From: Phoebastria nigripes
Lineage: Eukaryota > Chordata > Aves > Procellariiformes > Diomedeidae
Length of the DNA stretch: 64,000 bases
Direction: 5' to 3'
Assembly (NCBI GenBank): GCA_035582835.1
Contig: JAYKAV010003443.1
Location: 2,198,647 to 2,262,646, forward strand
Below the pieces are notes generated by a model, which saw only the letters and a program-made list of their open reading frames with translations, did not search any database and was not told where the DNA came from. The translations under genes and the position numbers were made by a program. This document shows, piece by piece, positions 62,301-64,000 of this stretch. Position 1 is the stretch's first letter. Every line of letters starts with the position of its first letter.

Positions 62301-63949
62301 AGCCAGCAAGACCTCATGGGGCTTCTCAACTCCTAGGTTCAGGCAAGCACCCAGCTGTATGTGGGCTGCCTGCTGAGACGAGACTGCGCACCCCCCCCCA
62401 CGCACACCTCGGTGCCTGGGGTCCGCTGGCAGGATGGCAGAGCACTCCTGGCCAAAAAGTCCCCCCAGAAAGTCACTCCACCTGGACAGGAGGGGGACCA
62501 GGACTGTGGAACATCTGAGGAGGGGTACCTGCCTTCCAGGTTAGACACAGCCCTAGTATTTATCAGGGCGCAGTGGCATAGTAAAAGCTGGTAAAAATAG
62601 CTTATTCCATGCTCTGTAGTTGGCAGCAAGACAGGGATAAGCACTGTAAGAAACTCAATTAGCAATATGTACAGCTTTGCCACTATGACACCACTGCAGT
62701 CTATTGTGTCCCCTTTTTTTGCCTCTCCTTATTTGTTTAGTTACTAACCGATCCTATTTAAAGAAGGGCTACAGATTACTTCCCCAACCTTTTTGTAAAG
62801 TACGAACTTCTACCTAATGCTAATATAATCAAATCAGTGATTTTTCTCCCCACACCAGTGATAAAGAAACATGAGCACACAAAACTTTGAACTGTTAACA
62901 CAGTACATTTTTATACATACAAACCTGTATGATTTGATGTCAAGTTCATTCTTTTTGCAACTACACGTTTAATTTCATCTAGGGCACTGCTCAGTTCGTG
63001 TGATCTTTTTTTATTTTCCTTTTCAGCATACAATAGTCTTTGCCGAAGTTCCAGAAACTGGCTTTTGTACATGTCTAAGTCATTTCCTGCAATGAGAACA
63101 TAATTTCTTTTCAAAGAGGTGAATTATATGATGGAATAAAGAGAAAGTTTAAGAATAGGAGACGGTCCAGAAGATGACATGACCAGAAGTGTATAAACAA
63201 TAATAAAAGAGGCTGCTCAAAGTTTATTCATGGAATGAAGAAGTCTGGAAGAGTATTAAGAAGTAGAGTTTAGGGAGCACAGCTGGGTAAAGGCTTGCAA
63301 TTGAAGACAAGAACAACAACATGACATCCATAATAAGGAGGAAGTCAGTGAAAGACTATGAGTTGCAGGGGAAGGTGCCATCCAGTAAAGCCAACAACAT
63401 TTTTCACGAAGTGACAAATCTTGATGACCCTTGTCACATTGGAGAGTGTAATTATGTAATGGTTTGTCTTTTGNATAAAACACTATTAAGACTAAAATAG
63501 AGATATTAAGGTATTCAGGCTTCATCTATGAGTTAAAAAGTGCCTGGAGTATATTAAGAACTATTAGTAAAGATGGTTATTTGAACTTCTGGATCTATTT
63601 AATTAGATAACAATTGAAACTGTGCTCTGGATTGAAGGATACCTTCATAATATAGAGCCCACCTTTGATGAAATGCTCTACAATCATATCGATATTAGAA
63701 ACACTGTACTCTCAGTCACGGTTATCAGACACCTCTGCTGTTCTGCATAGTATTCTCAGATAAGGTCAATGTTATGTTTACAGAAGATCCACTTTCCTAA
63801 GAAGCAAGTACTGTCAGAACTTCTCAGTTATCACAGCTGATATGCAAGACTCATACCTGTCAGTGCCTCCACTGCCTCATTGCCACGTGAATAAAGGTTG
63901 TTAGACTTCTTAAAATTAATATAAGGCAACGCTTCAATAATGTCACTCA
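33064..63949 (-). CDS. MGAT4D: MGAT4D-like gene (MGAT4-family GlcNAc-transferase), 15 visible exons, N-terminus off the window
   Basis: Golgi type II glycosyltransferase family (GT54). MGAT4A and MGAT4B add beta-1,4-GlcNAc to the alpha-1,3 mannose arm of N-glycans; mammalian MGAT4D is a shorter, testis-enriched protein reported to inhibit MGAT1. The joined exons give 535 residues: stem with a coiled-coil-like region (about 31-84), catalytic domain (about 115-345) with LEDDII as the metal-binding acidic motif, and a C-terminal domain (about 373-535) like that of MGAT4A/B. The MGAT4D call rests on synteny next to CLGN plus sequence divergence from MGAT4A; by domain layout it looks like a full enzyme. 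No stop, frameshift or bad splice site was found. Confidence 0.88.
33652..33764 (-). CDS. MGAT4D: MGAT4D exon: C-terminal domain
   Basis: Encodes [20 protein letters not shown] and [31 protein letters not shown] and PVWAIL-E are conserved with MGAT4A and MGAT4B. Acceptor ATTTAG, donor GTAAGCG. Confidence 0.95.
35038..35116 (-). CDS. MGAT4D: MGAT4D exon: C-terminal domain
   Basis: Encodes [20 protein letters not shown] and DGYLKI. The DGY-xIG element agrees with MGAT4A (EDGYFRIGKFENG); the preceding part is variable in the family. Acceptor TTTACAG, donor GTAAATTG. Confidence 0.92.
35237..35315 (-). CDS. MGAT4D: MGAT4D exon: C-terminal domain
   Basis: Encodes [20 protein letters not shown] and VEVLPAD, matching the [18 protein letters not shown] stretch of MGAT4A/B. 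79 nt; acceptor ATCAG, donor GTAAGT. Confidence 0.95.
35610..36163 (+). mobile_element. Solo LTR of an endogenous retrovirus, plus orientation
   Basis: About 554 bp with TG...CA ends (TGTCATGGTTTCGGCTGGGA to TTAAATCACAACA). Carries CCAAT at 35827, a TATATAAA box at 35865-35872 and an ATTAAA signal at 36032-36037, the usual U3-R layout. Flanks are AACGG and AATGG, a 5-bp target duplication with one mismatch. No viral coding sequence is attached. It lies in an MGAT4D intron, antisense to the gene. Confidence 0.88.
37997..38190 (-). CDS. MGAT4D: MGAT4D exon: start of C-terminal domain
   Basis: Encodes residues about 373-437: [64 protein letters not shown]. Matches the NPPAEVSTSLKVYQ-TLEK and GEDFFWA-TP-AGDYI segments of MGAT4A. 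Asp in GKD-FWA is kept, Phe is replaced by Cys. A solo LTR ends 113 bases upstream of this exon. Confidence 0.95.
38191..39647 (-). other. MGAT4D: MGAT4D intron carrying the sense solo LTR
   Basis: Besides the LTR (38303-38865) no further element is recognised; open frames around 39232-39620 show no family similarity that I know. Confidence 0.6.
38303..38865 (-). mobile_element. Solo LTR of the same family, minus orientation
   Basis: 563 bp reading TGTCCTGGTTCTGGCTGGGA to GGTTAAACCATGACA on the minus strand, flanked by a perfect 5-bp duplication AATAT (38298-38302, 38866-38870). TATAAAA box at the complement of 38606-38612 and ATTAAA at the complement of 38432-38437. Clearly the same family as the LTR at 35610, but in the opposite orientation, and sense relative to MGAT4D. 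No internal viral genes. Confidence 0.92.
39648..39755 (-). CDS. MGAT4D: MGAT4D exon: end of catalytic domain
   Basis: Encodes [20 protein letters not shown] and [24 protein letters not shown] is the conserved end of the MGAT4 catalytic domain. Human MGAT4D ends soon after the equivalent position, whereas here four further exons continue into the C-terminal domain. Confidence 0.96.
40495..40735 (+). mobile_element. Old tRNA-derived SINE of the MIR type
   Basis: Shows the MIR layout: GGCATAGAACAGG, then GACTCCCTGGGTTCTACTCT and CGGTTCTACCAC (degenerate B-box region), GGAAGATCATTTAACTTCTC, and a tail with TTGAGAGGAT and CAAGTGCTTTCAG. Identified by pattern memory of the MIR consensus; divergence is high, so the copy is ancient. 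In an MGAT4D intron. Confidence 0.65.
41250..41766 (-). mobile_element. CR1 retrotransposon fragment, 5'-truncated
   Basis: Minus-oriented CR1 3' region of about 0.5 kb. A frame at 41341-41709 encodes the reverse-transcriptase tail ([56 protein letters not shown]). The 3' end (CCATAGAATGG near 41260) carries the CR1 terminal octamer. In an MGAT4D intron. Confidence 0.92.
43648..43778 (-). CDS. MGAT4D: MGAT4D exon: catalytic domain, conserved [10 protein letters not shown] block
   Basis: Encodes [40 protein letters not shown] and EKDA. The KPIDWL and [11 protein letters not shown] blocks are closer to MGAT4A/B than to human MGAT4D (which, from recall, has FQVKVCDAGED here). A CR1 insertion lies directly upstream in the intron. 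Confidence 0.97.
43833..45070 (-). mobile_element. CR1 retrotransposon with open reverse-transcriptase frame, 5'-truncated
   Basis: About 1.24 kb, minus orientation, sense to MGAT4D. An uninterrupted frame of 379 codons (43932-45071) covers the palm and thumb of the reverse transcriptase: [13 protein letters not shown] (motif A), [13 protein letters not shown] (motif B), FADDTKL (motif C, catalytic Asp pair), then the maturase-like tail. The endonuclease and ORF1 are missing. The 3' end has at least three ATTCTATG-type octamers. The open frame and matching copy at 53785 suggest a young insertion. Two N bases fall inside. Confidence 0.95.
45910..46021 (-). CDS. MGAT4D: MGAT4D exon: acidic metal-binding motif
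   Basis: Begins [20 protein letters not shown], then [22 protein letters not shown] carries the acidic cluster expected to coordinate the divalent metal and UDP-GlcNAc, and [15 protein letters not shown] is identical in pattern to MGAT4A. The motif is intact, so loss of catalysis is not predicted from this exon. Acceptor TTTCCCAG, donor GTAAG. Confidence 0.97.
46022..51182 (-). other. MGAT4D: Largest complete MGAT4D intron, 5.2 kb
   Basis: Contains an (AT)n tract at about 48725-48780 and A runs near 48608 and 49282. At 49065-49085 the motif GGTTGGGATTCGAATGCC resembles a tRNA B-box and could be a remnant of a MIR-type SINE. Nothing else recognised. Confidence 0.55.
51183..51258 (-). CDS. MGAT4D: MGAT4D exon: catalytic domain
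   Basis: Encodes [20 protein letters not shown] and [21 protein letters not shown] is near-identical across MGAT4A and MGAT4B. MGAT4A has Cys where this protein has Ser (DYCF versus DYSF). 76 nt; acceptor TCTAG, donor GTATG. Confidence 0.96.
52554..52667 (-). CDS. MGAT4D: MGAT4D exon: catalytic domain
   Basis: Encodes [20 protein letters not shown] and [30 protein letters not shown] and KTFGDS are hallmark MGAT4 sequence. Acceptor CTTCACAG, donor GTATAA; the alternative donor GTAAGG five bases earlier would break the downstream codon and is rejected. Confidence 0.96.
53244..53324. repeat. Homopolymer of 81 A
   Basis: An uninterrupted run of A from 53244 to 53324, far longer than any other in the window. 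It follows TCCAGAATATGT and precedes TCTTCAGTTT. It could be a poly(A) tail of a retroposed transcript, a slippage-expanded tract or a sequencing/assembly artefact. Confidence 0.97.
53785..53925 (+). mobile_element. CR1 retrotransposon, 3' end only, plus orientation
   Basis: Starts in the last codons of the CR1 frame ([16 protein letters not shown] and stop) and runs through the 3' end to GATTCTATGATTCTATG. Over its full length it is almost identical to the reverse complement of the 3' end of the copy at 43833-45070, differing at only a few bases, so both belong to the same recently active subfamily. Inverted relative to that copy. Confidence 0.93.
54983..55029 (-). CDS. MGAT4D: MGAT4D small exon (47 nt)
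   Basis: Encodes [15 protein letters not shown] plus two bases of the next codon; corresponds to the DYVHGVVANLEKEF segment of MGAT4A. Acceptor CTTCAG, donor GTAAGT. Identified because it supplies exactly the phase needed between its neighbours. Confidence 0.88.
55030..59202 (-). other. MGAT4D: MGAT4D introns either side of the exon at 57194-57327
   Basis: AT-rich intronic sequence with no recognised repeat family, exon or RNA gene. Short TTATTATTATTA at about 57818. Confidence 0.6.
57194..57327 (-). CDS. MGAT4D: MGAT4D exon: nucleotide-sugar binding core
   Basis: Encodes [40 protein letters not shown] and IFVAE. The MGIPTVKRE and CVIIIFVAE segments are signature sequence of the MGAT4 family ([14 protein letters not shown] and CVIVVFIGE in MGAT4A). 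Acceptor TTTTGCAG, donor GTACG. Confidence 0.97.
59203..59343 (-). CDS. MGAT4D: MGAT4D exon: entry to the catalytic domain
   Basis: Encodes [40 protein letters not shown] and FGQQRTG. The YYYLPHL and RTG motifs match MGAT4A (YYHLPHL, GRTG). A NLT sequon is present. Acceptor CCTTTAAG, donor GTAGG, phases fit. Confidence 0.93.
59344..62924 (-). other. MGAT4D: MGAT4D intron, 3.6 kb
   Basis: No extra exon is needed or found between the stem exon and the catalytic-domain entry exon, because the phases join directly. Contains an A-rich stretch with a short (AT)n at about 61029-61077 and a GC-richer patch at 62380-62500. No recognised mobile element. Confidence 0.6.
62925..63086 (-). CDS. MGAT4D: MGAT4D exon: coiled-coil-like stem
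   Basis: Encodes [40 protein letters not shown] and [14 protein letters not shown]. It lines up with the heptad-like stem of MGAT4A (YQREFLALKERLRIAEH region) and has two NxT/NxS sequons (NLT, NHT). Acceptor TTGCAG, donor GTTTGT. Confidence 0.93.
63857..63949 (-). CDS. MGAT4D: MGAT4D exon encoding the start of the stem (first visible exon)
   Basis: Encodes [20 protein letters not shown] and [10 protein letters not shown], ahead of the coiled-coil segment. The acceptor is taken at the end of a long pyrimidine tract (TTTGCTTCCTATTGCAAAG). The same frame stays open to the window edge, so the exon could extend further. This segment is not clearly matched in MGAT4A; the membrane anchor must lie upstream. 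Donor GTATG. Confidence 0.7.
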
Positions 63950-64000
63950 CTTTGCAATAGGAAGCAAAGAAAGTAGAGGGCAGAAGGGGACTTCTACTTC

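Noticed and set aside
1..64000. CRISPR arrays, operons, phage-like or bacterial systems, tRNA or rRNA genes
   Set aside because: None seen; the sequence is clearly vertebrate, and the only array-like repeats are short microsatellites and one three-unit AT-rich repeat.

Overview
The window is vertebrate nuclear DNA, almost certainly from a bird. Evidence: two split genes with clean GT-AG introns, several CR1 non-LTR retrotransposon copies ending in the ATTCTATG-type repeat, two solo LTRs beginning TGTCATGG or TGTCCTGG, one CpG island in an otherwise AT-rich background, and scattered N bases with one 20-N gap at 18548-18567. Every exon below was read by hand from the minus strand; exon phases join without any stop or frameshift in either gene.

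Gene 1, minus strand, about 1.9-26.7 kb: CLGN (calmegin), the calnexin-family membrane lectin chaperone of the ER. Thirteen coding exons give a predicted protein of 580 residues: signal peptide, lectin domain, proline-rich P-domain arm, one membrane helix and a charged cytosolic tail. The promoter lies in a CpG island (about 26.0-27.2 kb) with five same-orientation CCAAT boxes; a non-coding first exon is inferred there. The last exon (1917-2014) is the least certain.

Intergenic, about 27.2-33.06 kb: the 5' side of CLGN faces the 3' end of gene 2. It holds a long imperfect inverted repeat (28705-28900) and little else that I recognise.

Gene 2, minus strand, 33.06 kb to beyond the right edge: an MGAT4-family N-acetylglucosaminyltransferase gene, called MGAT4D from its position next to CLGN (as in human 4q31.1). 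Fifteen exons are visible, encoding 535 residues; the N-terminal membrane anchor is off the window. Unlike the short mammalian MGAT4D, this gene keeps a full C-terminal domain of the kind seen in MGAT4A and MGAT4B. Its introns carry two solo LTRs in opposite orientation, CR1 copies (one with about 1.1 kb of open reverse-transcriptase frame), an old MIR-type SINE and an 81-base A tract.

The two genes sit head to tail and both act on N-glycoproteins in the secretory pathway: CLGN reads monoglucosylated glycans in the ER, and MGAT4-family proteins act on glycan branching in the Golgi. In mammals both are mainly testis genes. No bacterial, CRISPR or clearly unprecedented system is present. The most useful leads are the full-length avian MGAT4D, a (TG)18 repeat next to a CLGN splice acceptor, a sense-oriented solo LTR just upstream of the MGAT4D C-terminal exons, and the unexplained hairpin element at 28.7 kb.
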